A stretch of DNA of 64,000 bases, from the NCBI RefSeq assembly GCF_900141795.1, contig NZ_FSRE01000003.1, positions 62,001 through 126,000 of the forward strand, read 5' to 3'. The DNA is from Sulfurivirga caldicuralii. Lineage in GTDB: Bacteria; Pseudomonadota; Gammaproteobacteria; Thiomicrospirales; Thiomicrospiraceae. The notes below the pieces were generated by a model. It made no database searches. It was not told the DNA's origin and was given only the letters and a program-made list of their open reading frames with translations. Both the position numbers and the translations under genes were made by a program. Position 1 is the stretch's first letter; each line of letters begins with the position of its first letter. Below, piece after piece: positions 49,318-58,509 of the stretch.

Positions 49318-51264
49318 ATGGCCCTGATGACCCTGCACAACCTCTCCATCGCCTACGGCGACAAGCCCCTGCTCGATCACCAGAACATGGAAATCGAGGC
49401 CGGCGAGCGCATCTGTATCGTCGGACGCAACGGCGAAGGCAAATCCACCCTGCTTAAAATCATCGCCGGGCAGATCCAGCCGGACGACGGCGAAATCATC
49501 ACCGCCGACAACATGCGCGTGGCCATGATGCCGCAGGAGGTGCCTGAGCACCTGCCCGGCAGCGTATACGACCAGATTGCCACCGGCGCGGGCGACATCA
49601 GCGCCCTGCTCTCCCGCCACCATGCCCTCAGTCAGCAACTGGCGCAGACACCGGACAACAAGGCGCTGCTCAGCGAGCTGGAAAGCATCCAGCACGAACT
49701 TGATGCCCGTGACGGCTGGCGCCTGTCCAATCAGGTGGATACCATCATCACCGAGATGAACCTGCCCGCCGAGGCTCGCTTCGACGATCTTTCCGGCGGG
49801 CTCAAGCGCCGGGTGCTGCTGGGGCAGGCGTTGGTGCAGCAGCCGGATATCCTGCTGCTGGACGAGCCAACCAACCATCTGGATATTCCTTCCATCGAGT
49901 GGCTAGAAAAGTTCCTCAAGAGTCTCGATATCGCCATCGTCTTCATCACCCACGACCGTGCCTTTCTGCAGAAGCTGGCCACGCGCATCGTCGAACTGGA
50001 TCGCGGCAAGCTGCAGAGCTTCCCCGGCGACTGGAACAACTACCTGCGCCGCAAGACCGAGCAACTGGCCGCCGAAGAAAGGGCCAATGCCGAGTTCGAC
50101 AAGAAGCTGGCGCAGGAAGAAGCCTGGATCCGCCAGGGCATCAAGGCCCGGCGCACCCGCAACGAGGGCCGTGTGCGCGCCCTCAAGGCGCTGCGCGAAG
50201 CCGCCGCCAACCGCCGCAAGCGCAAGGGCAGGGCCAGCATCAGCGTGAATGCTGCCGACAAGAGCGGCAAAAAGGTCATCGAAGTGGAGCACCTCAGCTA
50301 CAGCATCGACGGCAAGCCCATCGTGCAGGATTTGAATACGCTGATTCTGCGCGGCGACAAGGTGGGCATTCTCGGCCCCAACGGCTGCGGCAAGACCACC
50401 CTGCTCAAGCTGCTGCTGGGACAGCTCAAGCCCGAACGCGGCAAGGTCAAGCTGGGCACCCGCCTTGAGATCGCCTATTTCGACCAGCACCGCGAACAGC
50501 TGGATCCCGGCAAGAGCGTCGCCGACTCCGTGGTGGACGACTCCGACTGGGTGCAGATTGGCGAGCGCAAGGTGCACGTGATGCGCTACATTCAGGATTT
50601 CCTCTTCAGTCCCGAGCGGGCGCGCCAGCCGGTGTCTGCCCTCTCCGGCGGCGAGCGCAACCGCCTGCTGCTGGCCCGTGTCTTCGCCCGCCCCTCCAAT
50701 CTGCTGGTGCTGGATGAGCCCACCAACGATCTGGATATGGAAACCCTTGAGCTGCTGGAAGAAAAGCTGCTGGAATATCCCGGCACGCTGCTGCTGGTGA
50801 GCCACGACCGCGCCTTTATCGACAATGTGGTCACCAGCACGCTGGCGTTCGACGCCCCCGGCGTGGTCAACGAATATGTGGGCGGGTATGAGGACTGGCT
50901 GCGCCAGCGGCCTGAACAGTACAAAAATGCCTGGGAAAACCCGGGCAAGAAGCCGGCGCAAAAATCGGCGGCAAAAAAAGTCGGGGACCCCCCTTCTGCC
51001 ACCCGAAAAAATCAGCCGCCCAAGCTCACCTTCAAGGAGCAGCGCGAATACGAACAGCTGCCCGAGCACATCGAAACGCTGGAGGCCGACATTGCCCAGC
51101 TGCACGAGCAGATGAGCGATCCCGCCTTTTTTCAGCAGGCCCCCGACGCCATCAAGGCAGCGCAGCAAAAACTGGAAGCGCTTGAACAGGCGCTGGAAGC
51201 CGCCTTCGAGCGCTGGGAAGCGCTGGAAGCCAAGCAGCAGGCATGGCTTGCACGGCCCCGTTAA
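49318..51264 (+). CDS. uup: ABC-F ATPase Uup
   Basis: Uup is a cytoplasmic ABC-F protein with two ATPase domains and a DNA-binding coiled coil at the end; it influences transposon excision and ribosome function. The 648-residue product has Walker A GRNGEGKS (36-43) and GPNGCGKT (about 353), two LSGG signatures and Walker B segments LLLDEPTNHLD and LVLDEPTNDLD. The linker RQGIKARRTRNEGRVRALK is the Uup type. Residues 553-559 (KKVGDPP) are an in-frame repeat copy in the flexible linker before the C-terminal coiled coil (from about 575). Confidence 0.94.
   Translation: MALMTLHNLSIAYGDKPLLDHQNMEIEAGERICIVGRNGEGKSTLLKIIAGQIQPDDGEIITADNMRVAMMPQEVPEHLPGSVYDQIATGAGDISALLSRHHALSQQLAQTPDNKALLSELESIQHELDARDGWRLSNQVDTIITEMNLPAEARFDDLSGGLKRRVLLGQALVQQPDILLLDEPTNHLDIPSIEWLEKFLKSLDIAIVFITHDRAFLQKLATRIVELDRGKLQSFPGDWNNYLRRKTEQLAAEERANAEFDKKLAQEEAWIRQGIKARRTRNEGRVRALKALREAAANRRKRKGRASISVNAADKSGKKVIEVEHLSYSIDGKPIVQDLNTLILRGDKVGILGPNGCGKTTLLKLLLGQLKPERGKVKLGTRLEIAYFDQHREQLDPGKSVADSVVDDSDWVQIGERKVHVMRYIQDFLFSPERARQPVSALSGGERNRLLLARVFARPSNLLVLDEPTNDLDMETLELLEEKLLEYPGTLLLVSHDRAFIDNVVTSTLAFDAPGVVNEYVGGYEDWLRQRPEQYKNAWENPGKKPAQKSAAKKVGDPPSATRKNQPPKLTFKEQREYEQLPEHIETLEADIAQLHEQMSDPAFFQQAPDAIKAAQQKLEALEQALEAAFERWEALEAKQQAWLARPR
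50973..50995 (-). repeat. Short repeat copy 6 (inside uup)
   Basis: Core with six G and seven T read on the minus strand; on the coding strand it reads KKVGDPP in the same frame as in mutS. Confidence 0.92.
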
Positions 51265-51322
51265 ACGCCCCCGATCCGCCAATCTTATGCTATGATTAAA
51301 TCAAAACATTTAAAGACGAGAC

Positions 51323-53299
51323 ATGCTGTTGGCGGAAGAAATCATCGACGCGCTGATGGAGGAACTGGCGCAGTTCCGCCAGCAACATCCCTTGAGCGCG
51401 GAACTGCAGGCGCTGTACGACAAGGCACCGGTAGATCGCATGGTGCGCACCTTTCTGCGCACCTTCCTCAACCCGCAAGAAACCTTGGACGTTGCCAGCG
51501 CTCTGGCGGAAGAAGCCATCGCCAACGATCTGCCTTATGCCCTGCTGATGGGCGACATCAATGCCCTCAAGGCAGCATTGTTCCGTTATGAGCGCACACA
51601 TCAGCAGGATACGGACCTGATCGCTCTGTTTGATCGTATCGATACCGCCTTCGAGACCACCAAAAACGCCATCGCCTGGCACTATCTCGCCCACTTGTCT
51701 CAGAATGGCGACGTTTTCCCCAAGAATTCGCGCCTGGCGGACCGTGTCCTTATCCAGCGCTATCAGGCGTGGTATCAGCAGCTCATCCATGCACTCAACA
51801 CCAAGGCCGTCGCCGATTTTGAGCAGCTCGCACCGCTCAGCGATGCCTTTGAGACAGCGTTGAGCTACCCCGAATCCCTCATGGTATGCACTGATCCCCA
51901 GTCCACCCGGGAGATCCGCAACCTGCATGGCAACGTGCTGCGCCTGGCGGCCCTGATCGGACAGAAACTGCTGCAGCAAGCCTATGAACAAGCCTACCTG
52001 CTGTTTGAAGATGTAAAGGTCAATGTCAAGCAGCTCGTGGCGCTGCTGATCACCCTGTATTTCAATTACGAAACCAATCGCTTCAGCCAGTTCGTCAAAT
52101 TTCTTGAATCCGCGCCCACACTCAGCGATCATTGCTACCTCACCATTGTTCGCCATGACTGGCTTCAGCAATTGGCAGCCGCACAGGGGGAGGAAGCTAG
52201 AGATGCTCATCTGAGCCGGGAAGAGCAGCGCGTGGCACAGCTGGTTGCCCGCCACCCGCAACACCTCTGCTACGCTCACGGGCTGGACAATGCTTTCTAT
52301 CTGCTCAGCCTGGATCTGGACGGTGAGGCGCTGCAACAGATCCTGCAGGCGTATGTAGAGGCATCCAACGAAGCGAGCCCACCCACCTGCATTGCCGTGC
52401 AACTCAATGCCCTGCCGGCGGTGGATCGCCTCGTCCTCAAACGCCTGCTCAGCCATCCGCAAACCTTCAAGGCAGCCACCCTCATCGCCCGCCTAGATAG
52501 TGAAGCAGCACTGAAAGCGCTGCTGAACCGGATTGAGGAAGACCTGTTCAAGGAAAGCACCCTCCGCCATTTCCTTTCGAATGGGCAGGTGACGCTGTGT
52601 CTCCAGCCGCTGGTTAATCTGAAAACGCAGGAACGCACCGCCTTCGAGATTCTGGCGCGCGTACCGAGCGAAGAAGGGCTGATCAGTGCAGAGCTGCTGC
52701 TGCCGCGCATCCACAAACTTGGGCTGAGTGCCGCCTTTGACGAAAAGGTGATTCGGCAAATCGCAGAAGAAGCCGAGGAACTGAAAAAGCTCGCGCAAAT
52801 CTTCTTTATTAATGTGCTGCCCGACTCACTCGAAGATGAAACCTTTCTGACCGCTCTGCATCACCTCACCCATCGGGTGCTCAATGACCGCCTCGTCATT
52901 CTGGAAATCAACGAAAAAGACGCGGCAGCCAATCCCCGGCACCTGATCGAGCTGCACAAACGCCATGGGTTTCTGTTTGCCATCGACGATTTTGGTGCGG
53001 GCTATGCGTCGCTGAGCACTGTGGTAGATCTTGTCGATACCGAAGCCGTGCGCTTTGTGAAAATTTCCGCCGAACTGACGCAGCGGATGGAGACCCACCC
53101 CAAGGCCGAACGCCTCTATCGCCTGCTGGTGGAAATCGCCCACATTCTCGAGCTGCGCAGTATCAGCGAGGGCGTGGAAAAGCAGGTTCAACTGGAGATT
53201 GTGCAGAAGGCCGGCAGTGATATGGGGCAGGGTTTCCTGCTCGGCCTTCCTGAAAGCATCGAAACCTGGGTGCTGCGTCAACACCTGAAGATCGCCTGA
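51323..53299 (+). CDS. EAL-domain cyclic-di-GMP phosphodiesterase candidate
   Basis: A 658-residue protein. The last 250 residues form an EAL domain: FEILAR (in place of EAL, about 442), FFINVLP, LEINEKD, AIDDFGAGYASLS, VRFVKIS, ISEGVE and GQGFLLG, so the catalytic Glu, Asn, Asp-Asp, Lys and Glu are in place and activity is likely. Residues 1-400 are helical, without any domain I recognise, and no membrane segment or GGDEF is present. It lies alone between uup and the convergent fxsA. Confidence 0.85.
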   Translation: MLLAEEIIDALMEELAQFRQQHPLSAELQALYDKAPVDRMVRTFLRTFLNPQETLDVASALAEEAIANDLPYALLMGDINALKAALFRYERTHQQDTDLIALFDRIDTAFETTKNAIAWHYLAHLSQNGDVFPKNSRLADRVLIQRYQAWYQQLIHALNTKAVADFEQLAPLSDAFETALSYPESLMVCTDPQSTREIRNLHGNVLRLAALIGQKLLQQAYEQAYLLFEDVKVNVKQLVALLITLYFNYETNRFSQFVKFLESAPTLSDHCYLTIVRHDWLQQLAAAQGEEARDAHLSREEQRVAQLVARHPQHLCYAHGLDNAFYLLSLDLDGEALQQILQAYVEASNEASPPTCIAVQLNALPAVDRLVLKRLLSHPQTFKAATLIARLDSEAALKALLNRIEEDLFKESTLRHFLSNGQVTLCLQPLVNLKTQERTAFEILARVPSEEGLISAELLLPRIHKLGLSAAFDEKVIRQIAEEAEELKKLAQIFFINVLPDSLEDETFLTALHHLTHRVLNDRLVILEINEKDAAANPRHLIELHKRHGFLFAIDDFGAGYASLSTVVDLVDTEAVRFVKISAELTQRMETHPKAERLYRLLVEIAHILELRSISEGVEKQVQLEIVQKAGSDMGQGFLLGLPESIETWVLRQHLKIA

Positions 53300-53312
53300 G
53301 CGACGCTGGACG

Positions 53313-53777
53313 TTATGAACGCTCGTTATGGTCTTGGGGCGGCAAGGCAGACGCAGGCCGCTCATCCCAATCGACCACTTCACCATCGATGATCACGGTG
53401 GTGCGGTAGCCAGCCGCACCGGGACCGAAACGGCGCACCACAAACCGTTCGGCAAGCTTTTTGCGCAACGGCGGAATCAACAGGGCAAAGCCCAGCGCGT
53501 CGGTCATCAGCCCCGGGATCAACAACAGCATGCCGCCGAGCAGAATCAGGCCGCCTTCCACCAGCGACAGCTGCGGGGGCTCACCCATGGCCAGCTGTGC
53601 CTGCAGCCGCTGCAGCGTCATCAGGCCCTGACTGCGCATCAGCCACGCACCCACAACGGCGGTGAACAGGGTCAACAGGATAGTGGGCAGAGCACCGATC
53701 ACACTACCCACGCTGATGAGCACATACAGTTCCACCAGCGGGATCAGCAGCAGCGCAAGAAAAATCCATTGAAACAT
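53313..53777 (-). CDS. fxsA: FxsA family membrane protein
   Basis: A 154-residue inner-membrane protein of the FxsA family, whose overexpression relieves exclusion of phage T7 by the F plasmid. It has three to four hydrophobic segments: WIFLALLLIPLVELYVLISV, GALPTILLTLFTAVVGAWL and LLGGMLLLIPGLMTDALGFALL, the last being the family hallmark. AAAGGAG precedes ATG 53777. It converges with the EAL gene. Confidence 0.9.
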   Translation of the reverse strand: MFQWIFLALLLIPLVELYVLISVGSVIGALPTILLTLFTAVVGAWLMRSQGLMTLQRLQAQLAMGEPPQLSLVEGGLILLGGMLLLIPGLMTDALGFALLIPPLRKKLAERFVVRRFGPGAAGYRTTVIIDGEVVDWDERPASALPPQDHNERS

Positions 53778-53873
53778 TCCATACTCCTTTCCGACTCATC
53801 CATTGTAGCCAATTTGTCTTGACACACCCCAAAACGCCATTAGAATGAACATTCAATCTACGCGAGGTGCTAC

Positions 53874-54293
53874 ATGATTCGTTCCACCCTCATTGCCATT
53901 TTTCTGGCTTTCTTCCCCCTGACGACACCCGCCGCACAGCCGGAGAAACAGCCATACTATGTAGTGCTGTTTACTGTTGATGGCTGCGCCTTTTGCCAGA
54001 TGCTGCGCGAACGCGTCATGGAACCCATGGTTGCCAGCGGCGAACTGCCTGCCGACCAGTTTTATGAAATCAACATGACCGACAAGAGTGAATGGTTCTA
54101 CTTCGACCCCATGAACGACTATATCCAGAAACGGGACCTGTATAAAAAATACGCTCTGGGCCTGTTCCCGACCACGGTTATCCTCGATAACCGGGCTGAA
54201 CTGCTCGCTCCGCCACTGGTAGGAATCACCACGCCGGAAAAGTTCCAGCGCCAGCTGCATGACGCCATTCATAAGCTGGACACACGACCATGA
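53874..54293 (+). CDS. Periplasmic thioredoxin-like protein
   Basis: A 139-residue exported protein with a signal peptide ending near TTPAA (residue about 21) and a thioredoxin-fold site TVDGCAFCQMLRERVMEPM (CxxC) and a cis-Pro in LFPTTVIL. It resembles SoxW-like or thioredoxin-related periplasmic reductases that draw electrons from DsbD-type proteins. A dsbD gene lies less than 1 kb downstream. GAGGTG precedes ATG 53874, and its end overlaps the TetR gene by four bases. Confidence 0.8.
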   Translation: MIRSTLIAIFLAFFPLTTPAAQPEKQPYYVVLFTVDGCAFCQMLRERVMEPMVASGELPADQFYEINMTDKSEWFYFDPMNDYIQKRDLYKKYALGLFPTTVILDNRAELLAPPLVGITTPEKFQRQLHDAIHKLDTRP

Positions 54294-54907
54294 GCGCGCA
54301 ATCTGCCGAGCAGCTGCTGCACCTTGAAACCCTGTCTGAAACCGAGCGGAAAATTCTGCTGGGTGCGCTGCACTGCTTTATCCAGCAGGGCTATTTCAAC
54401 ACCCGTATTCCGGACATTGTCGCAGCAAGCGGCGTGAGCACCGGCTCCATCTACCACCATTTCAAGGACAAACAGCATCTGGCTGAAGCGCTGATCACGC
54501 AGCTGATTAACGGACTGGATCAGGCCATGGCGAAGCTGATCAGCCAGCATGAAACGCCCATGGAACAGATCCACGCCCTGATCGAATGGATGCTCACGCT
54601 CACTGATGCCGAGCCGGAACTGGTCAGTTTCATTCTGTATGCGCGTCACCGTGAATTTCTGCCGCACCAGCCACCGCTGTGCACCCAGCAGCCCTTTGAA
54701 AAAATGCGCAGCCTGGTGGTGCGTGCCCGGGAAAACGGCGATCTGCCACCACTGGATGAAATGGTCCTGACTGCGGCCGTATTCGGCCCAACCCTGCGAA
54801 TCATGCAGGCCGCCGTTGACGGCGTCCTTCCCCGCCCCGCACATACCTACAGCGCAGCGCTTTTCGCCACCATTGAACGACTTTCAACCGCTTCAGCAGA
54901 GGTGTGA
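54290..54907 (+). CDS. TetR/AcrR family transcription regulator
   Basis: A 205-residue regulator with an N-terminal helix-turn-helix: RKILLGALHCFIQQGYFNT, IPDIVAASGVSTGSIYHHFKDKQHLAEAL (the TetR DNA-binding motif). The C-terminal ligand domain is variable, so the effector is unknown. It is translationally coupled to the thioredoxin-like gene (ATGA) and could control the local thiol genes or the upstream promoter. Confidence 0.92.
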   Translation: MSAQSAEQLLHLETLSETERKILLGALHCFIQQGYFNTRIPDIVAASGVSTGSIYHHFKDKQHLAEALITQLINGLDQAMAKLISQHETPMEQIHALIEWMLTLTDAEPELVSFILYARHREFLPHQPPLCTQQPFEKMRSLVVRARENGDLPPLDEMVLTAAVFGPTLRIMQAAVDGVLPRPAHTYSAALFATIERLSTASAEV

Positions 54908-54910
54908 CCC

Positions 54911-55138
54911 ATGCGAGGATCCGTTCTGGCACTGACCGTTTTGTTCATCAGCAATGCGCTGGCGGATACGGCTACTGTGCAACACCGGCGGGATGCGCAC
55001 GGCAGGGAAATCGAACGCTGGCCCATGAAAGCCCTGCCCACCACATTCAACCGCAATGGGCGTCCATTCAGTTGGCAACTGGTCAAAGAGACGATCCTGC
55101 GCCCGCCAGTCACTGGTTCCATCCGCAATACGGTATGA
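54911..55138 (+). CDS. Small exported protein of unknown function
   Basis: A 75-residue protein with a signal peptide (MRGSVLALTVLFISNALA, cut before DTATV) and a short basic mature part ending PPVTGSIRNTV. I do not recognise it. GAGGTG upstream and three-base spacing from the TetR stop suggest that it is translated from the same transcript, 34 bases before dsbD. It could also be chance coding. Confidence 0.55.
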   Translation: MRGSVLALTVLFISNALADTATVQHRRDAHGREIERWPMKALPTTFNRNGRPFSWQLVKETILRPPVTGSIRNTV

Positions 55139-55172
55139 TAACGATTCTCACTCGCTGCCCGAAGGAGCTGCC

Positions 55173-57404
55173 ATGATGCGCTTACTAATAACTCTTGTGC
55201 TTACCCTTTTGACTACATGGGCCAACGCCGAAGATCCTCTGCCCGTTGACCAGGCCTTCGAGTTTCAGGGCGTAACCGTTGAAAACGGCCAGCCCGTGGC
55301 CCACTGGCGCATCGCCGACAGCTACTATCTCTACCGCGACAAACTGAAATTCAGCGCCAGTCAGGGCACGGTTGAGCCGCAGCTGCCCAGGGCGGACATC
55401 AAGGACGATCCCATTTTCGGCAAGACGCCCGTCTATCACCGCAATCTGGATGTGCCGCTGACCATCAAGGGGGCTGCGGGTGAGGTCAAGCTCACCATCG
55501 GCTATCAGGGCTGCTGGGAAGGGGGCGTGTGCTACCCACCCCAGACCCGCACCGTGAGCGTCACCCTGCCCGAACAGGCCGCCGCGGACCAGGCCCATGG
55601 CGACAACCCACTGGCGGCGCTGCAATCGCTGATCACGCCCGACGGCAGCGATGACGACGAGCCCTTGCCCGTGGACAAGGCCTTTGCCTTCAGCACGGAA
55701 CAGAAGGATGACGTGCTTTCGCTGCGCTGGGCCATCGCACCCAAGTACTACCTGTACAAGGACAAGATCAAGCTCACCCCCGGCACGGGCCTGAAGCTGG
55801 GCAGCTGGGCGCTGCCGCCGGCAGACATCAAGGATGATCCCATTTTTGGCAAGACCGAGGTCTATCACCGCGGTCTGGCAATCGAAGTGCCCGTCTCCGG
55901 CAGCGGCACGCTCACCGTGCACTATCAGGGCTGCTGGGAAGGCGGCGTGTGCTACCCACCACAGGAAAAAACTCTGACGATAAAAGCCGCTGCAGCGGTC
56001 ACCACCTCAGCCGAGCAGGCGCCGCCCCGGCAGGCAGAGACCGCACCCAAAGGCCCGGCCTCTCAAGCCGCCTCTGCAATGCAGGCGAGGCAGGACGGCG
56101 CCCTGTCCGAAACCGACCAGATTACCGAAACCCTCAAGCACAGCGGCTTCTGGGTCATTATCGGCACCTTCTTCATCTTCGGCCTGCTGCTGGCGTTTAC
56201 GCCGTGCGTCTTCCCGATGATTCCCATTCTCTCCAGCATCATCGTCGGTCAGGGCGAGCAGATCACGCCGCGCCGCGCCTTTGTGCTCTCGCTCACCTAT
56301 GTGCTCGCCATGGCGGTGGCCTATACCGTGGCCGGCGTGCTGGCGGGCCTGTTCGGTGCCAACCTGCAGCAGGCGCTGCAGAACCCCTGGGTGCTGGGCG
56401 CCTTCTCACTGGTGTTTGTGGCGTTGGCACTGTCCATGTTCGGATTCTATGAACTGCAGCTGCCCGCCAGCCTGCAGACGCGCATCAATGCCCTCGCCAA
56501 CAAACAGAAAGGCGGCACGCTTACCGGCGTGGCCATTATGGGTGTGCTTTCTGCCCTGATTGTGGGCCCCTGCGTGGCGCCGCCGCTGGCCGGTGCACTC
56601 ATCTACATCGGTCAGACCGGCGATGCCGTGCTGGGCGGTGCCGCGCTGTTTGCCATGAGCATGGGCATGGGCCTGCCGCTGATCGTGGCCGGCACCCTCG
56701 GCGGCAAATACCTGCCGCGCGCCGGCGGCTGGATGGATGCTGTTAAAGCCGTATTCGGCGTGGTCATGCTGGGACTGGCGCTGTGGATCGCCGATCGCAT
56801 TTTGCCCGACTGGCTCAGCGTCCTGGGCTGGGCGCTGCTGGCCATCAGCTCGGCCATCTACCTGGGTGCGCTGGAACCAGTAGGCGAAAAATCCGGCTGG
56901 TGGAAGCTGTGGAAGGCGCTGGGCGTGGCCCTGCTGGTGTGGGGTATCGTCCTGCTGATCGGCCTGGCACGGGGCACACCGGATCTGCTCACCCCGCTGA
57001 AGCCAGTGAGCGGCGGCACGGCAGCTGCCACTGCCTCGGCGCACGACCTGTTTGAAAAGATTGACAGCTTCGAGCAACTGCAGGCGCGTCTGGGTCAAGG
57101 TAAGCCGGTGCTGCTGGACTTCTACGCCGACTGGTGTGTCTCCTGCAAGGAGATGGAGCGCTTCACCTTCAGCGACCCGCAGGTGCAGACGCTGATGAAG
57201 CAATTTGTCACGCTGCAGGCGGACGTCACCGCCAACACGGCTGAACACAAGGCACTGATGAAAAAGCTGGGGATCATCGGTCCGCCGGCCATTCTCTTCT
57301 TTGACCCGCTGGGGCGCGAGATCAAGGCGCTGCGCGTGGTGGGCACCCAGTCGCCGGAAGAATTTGCCGCCACCTTGCGCAAGGCGCTCGCCGGGCGCCG
57401 CTGA
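55173..57404 (+). CDS. dsbD: Thiol:disulfide interchange protein DsbD with duplicated N-terminal domain
   Basis: DsbD carries electrons from cytoplasmic thioredoxin to periplasmic partners. The 743-residue product has a signal peptide (to ANA), two tandem copies of the N-terminal domain, each with YQGCWEGGVCYPP (Cys114/Cys120 and Cys254/Cys260), then eight membrane helices with FTPCVFPMIPI and VGPCVAPPLAG, and a C-terminal thioredoxin domain with WCVSC (Cys655, Cys658). The family normally has one N-terminal domain (about 570 residues total). The copies are 420 bases apart and nearly identical in several blocks. AAGGAG precedes ATG 55173. A repeat copy starts one base after the stop. Confidence 0.93.
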   Translation: MMRLLITLVLTLLTTWANAEDPLPVDQAFEFQGVTVENGQPVAHWRIADSYYLYRDKLKFSASQGTVEPQLPRADIKDDPIFGKTPVYHRNLDVPLTIKGAAGEVKLTIGYQGCWEGGVCYPPQTRTVSVTLPEQAAADQAHGDNPLAALQSLITPDGSDDDEPLPVDKAFAFSTEQKDDVLSLRWAIAPKYYLYKDKIKLTPGTGLKLGSWALPPADIKDDPIFGKTEVYHRGLAIEVPVSGSGTLTVHYQGCWEGGVCYPPQEKTLTIKAAAAVTTSAEQAPPRQAETAPKGPASQAASAMQARQDGALSETDQITETLKHSGFWVIIGTFFIFGLLLAFTPCVFPMIPILSSIIVGQGEQITPRRAFVLSLTYVLAMAVAYTVAGVLAGLFGANLQQALQNPWVLGAFSLVFVALALSMFGFYELQLPASLQTRINALANKQKGGTLTGVAIMGVLSALIVGPCVAPPLAGALIYIGQTGDAVLGGAALFAMSMGMGLPLIVAGTLGGKYLPRAGGWMDAVKAVFGVVMLGLALWIADRILPDWLSVLGWALLAISSAIYLGALEPVGEKSGWWKLWKALGVALLVWGIVLLIGLARGTPDLLTPLKPVSGGTAAATASAHDLFEKIDSFEQLQARLGQGKPVLLDFYADWCVSCKEMERFTFSDPQVQTLMKQFVTLQADVTANTAEHKALMKKLGIIGPPAILFFDPLGREIKALRVVGTQSPEEFAATLRKALAGRR

Positions 57405-57405
57405 G

Positions 57406-57424
57406 AGGGGGTCCCCGACTTTTT
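57406..57424 (+). repeat. Short repeat copy 7 (after dsbD)
   Basis: Exact core on the plus strand, starting one base after the dsbD TGA and before the aroQ leader. Confidence 0.92.
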
Positions 57425-57554
57425 CACGGGCCGTTTTTTCGCCAGTCGTCCCGGATGTCGCAAAGAGGCCGTTTTTGGGCATTTTTACCGCATTTTCGCG
57501 CCTGTTTGCTTCACGAATCGCTATAATCTGAACAAATTCGTGAAGGAATTCGCC

Positions 57555-57992
57555 ATGCGCAGAGTGCTGGTGCTCAACGGCCCCAATCTCAATATGCTCG
57601 GTGTCCGCGAGCCGGACAAATACGGCCATCTCAGCCTCGATGAAATCGTCGAACAGCTGGAAAATCTCGCCGATGTCTATCACGTGCGCCTGGACCACTT
57701 TCAGAGCAACAGCGAAGCCGAACTGATCGAGCGCATTCATGAAGCGTGGAAGGATGGCACCGACTTCATCCTTATCAACCCGGCCGCCTTCACCCACACC
57801 TCGGTGGCATTACGGGACGCGCTGGCAGCGGTGCGCATTCCCTTTATCGAAATCCACATCAGCAACGTGTATCAGCGCGAACCCTTCCGCAAGCACAGCT
57901 ATTTTTCCGATCTGGCTCAGGGCGTCATCGCCGGGCTGGGTCCCCAGGGCTACCTGCTGGGTCTGCAGGCGGCCGCCGAACTCATGAAATAA
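57555..57992 (+). CDS. aroQ: 3-dehydroquinate dehydratase, type II
   Basis: AroQ dehydrates 3-dehydroquinate in the shikimate pathway. The 145-residue product has the type II signature [18 protein letters not shown] with the catalytic Tyr, [17 protein letters not shown] and the [19 protein letters not shown] segment with the active-site His. I chose ATG 57555 (GAAGGA at seven bases); a GTG at 57540 is less likely. dsbD-aroQ-accB-accC-prmA is a conserved gammaproteobacterial order. Confidence 0.97.
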   Translation: MRRVLVLNGPNLNMLGVREPDKYGHLSLDEIVEQLENLADVYHVRLDHFQSNSEAELIERIHEAWKDGTDFILINPAAFTHTSVALRDALAAVRIPFIEIHISNVYQREPFRKHSYFSDLAQGVIAGLGPQGYLLGLQAAAELMK

Positions 57993-58011
57993 ACAAGCGA
58001 GGATACCTCCC

Positions 58012-58497
58012 ATGGATTTACGCTCCATCCGTAAACTGCTGGAAATCGTCCAGAGCCACGACATCTCCGAAATCGAGATCAAGGAAGGCGACACCAACAT
58101 CCGCATCACCAAAAACAAGGAGCCGGTAATCATGCAGGCACCGACCCAGCAGGTGGTGCAGGCCGCCCCGGCACCTGCTGCGGCGCCGGCACAGCCACAG
58201 ACAGCTGCACCCAGTGCGGAAAGCAGTGCAGCGGCCCCGGCCGCAGCGGAAGAGAGCGGCTTTGTGGTCAAATCCCCCATGGTGGGCACCTTTTATGCCG
58301 CTCCCGCGCCGGATGCCGACCCATTCGTGCAGGTGGGCGATCACGTCAATGTGGGCGACACCCTGTGCATCATTGAAGCCATGAAGATCATGAACCCCAT
58401 CGAGGCCGAAGTATCCGGCACCATCAAGAAGATTCTGGTGCAAAACGCCGAGCCGGTGGAATTCGGCCAGCCGCTGTTCATTATCGAGCAGGACTGA
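58012..58497 (+). CDS. accB: Biotin carboxyl carrier protein of acetyl-CoA carboxylase
   Basis: AccB carries the biotin used to carboxylate acetyl-CoA to malonyl-CoA, the start of fatty acid synthesis. The 161-residue product has a short N-terminal dimer domain, an Ala/Pro linker (about residues 45-83) and the biotinyl domain with Lys125 in EAMKIMNPI. The gene follows aroQ by 19 bases and precedes accC by 12 bases, with GGAGG as the accC ribosome-binding site. Confidence 0.97.
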   Translation: MDLRSIRKLLEIVQSHDISEIEIKEGDTNIRITKNKEPVIMQAPTQQVVQAAPAPAAAPAQPQTAAPSAESSAAAPAAAEESGFVVKSPMVGTFYAAPAPDADPFVQVGDHVNVGDTLCIIEAMKIMNPIEAEVSGTIKKILVQNAEPVEFGQPLFIIEQD

Positions 58498-58509
58498 GCG
58501 GAGGCTTGC

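Noticed and set aside
55135-55149. Fur-box-like TGATAACGATTCTCA before dsbD
   Set aside because: The 7-1-7 inverted repeat matches only five of seven positions and overlaps the stop of the previous gene; support is too weak.
57406-57424. Short repeat as a rho-independent terminator
   Set aside because: GGGG and CCCC are separated by one base, so a normal hairpin cannot form, and half of the copies lie inside genes or in the opposite orientation.
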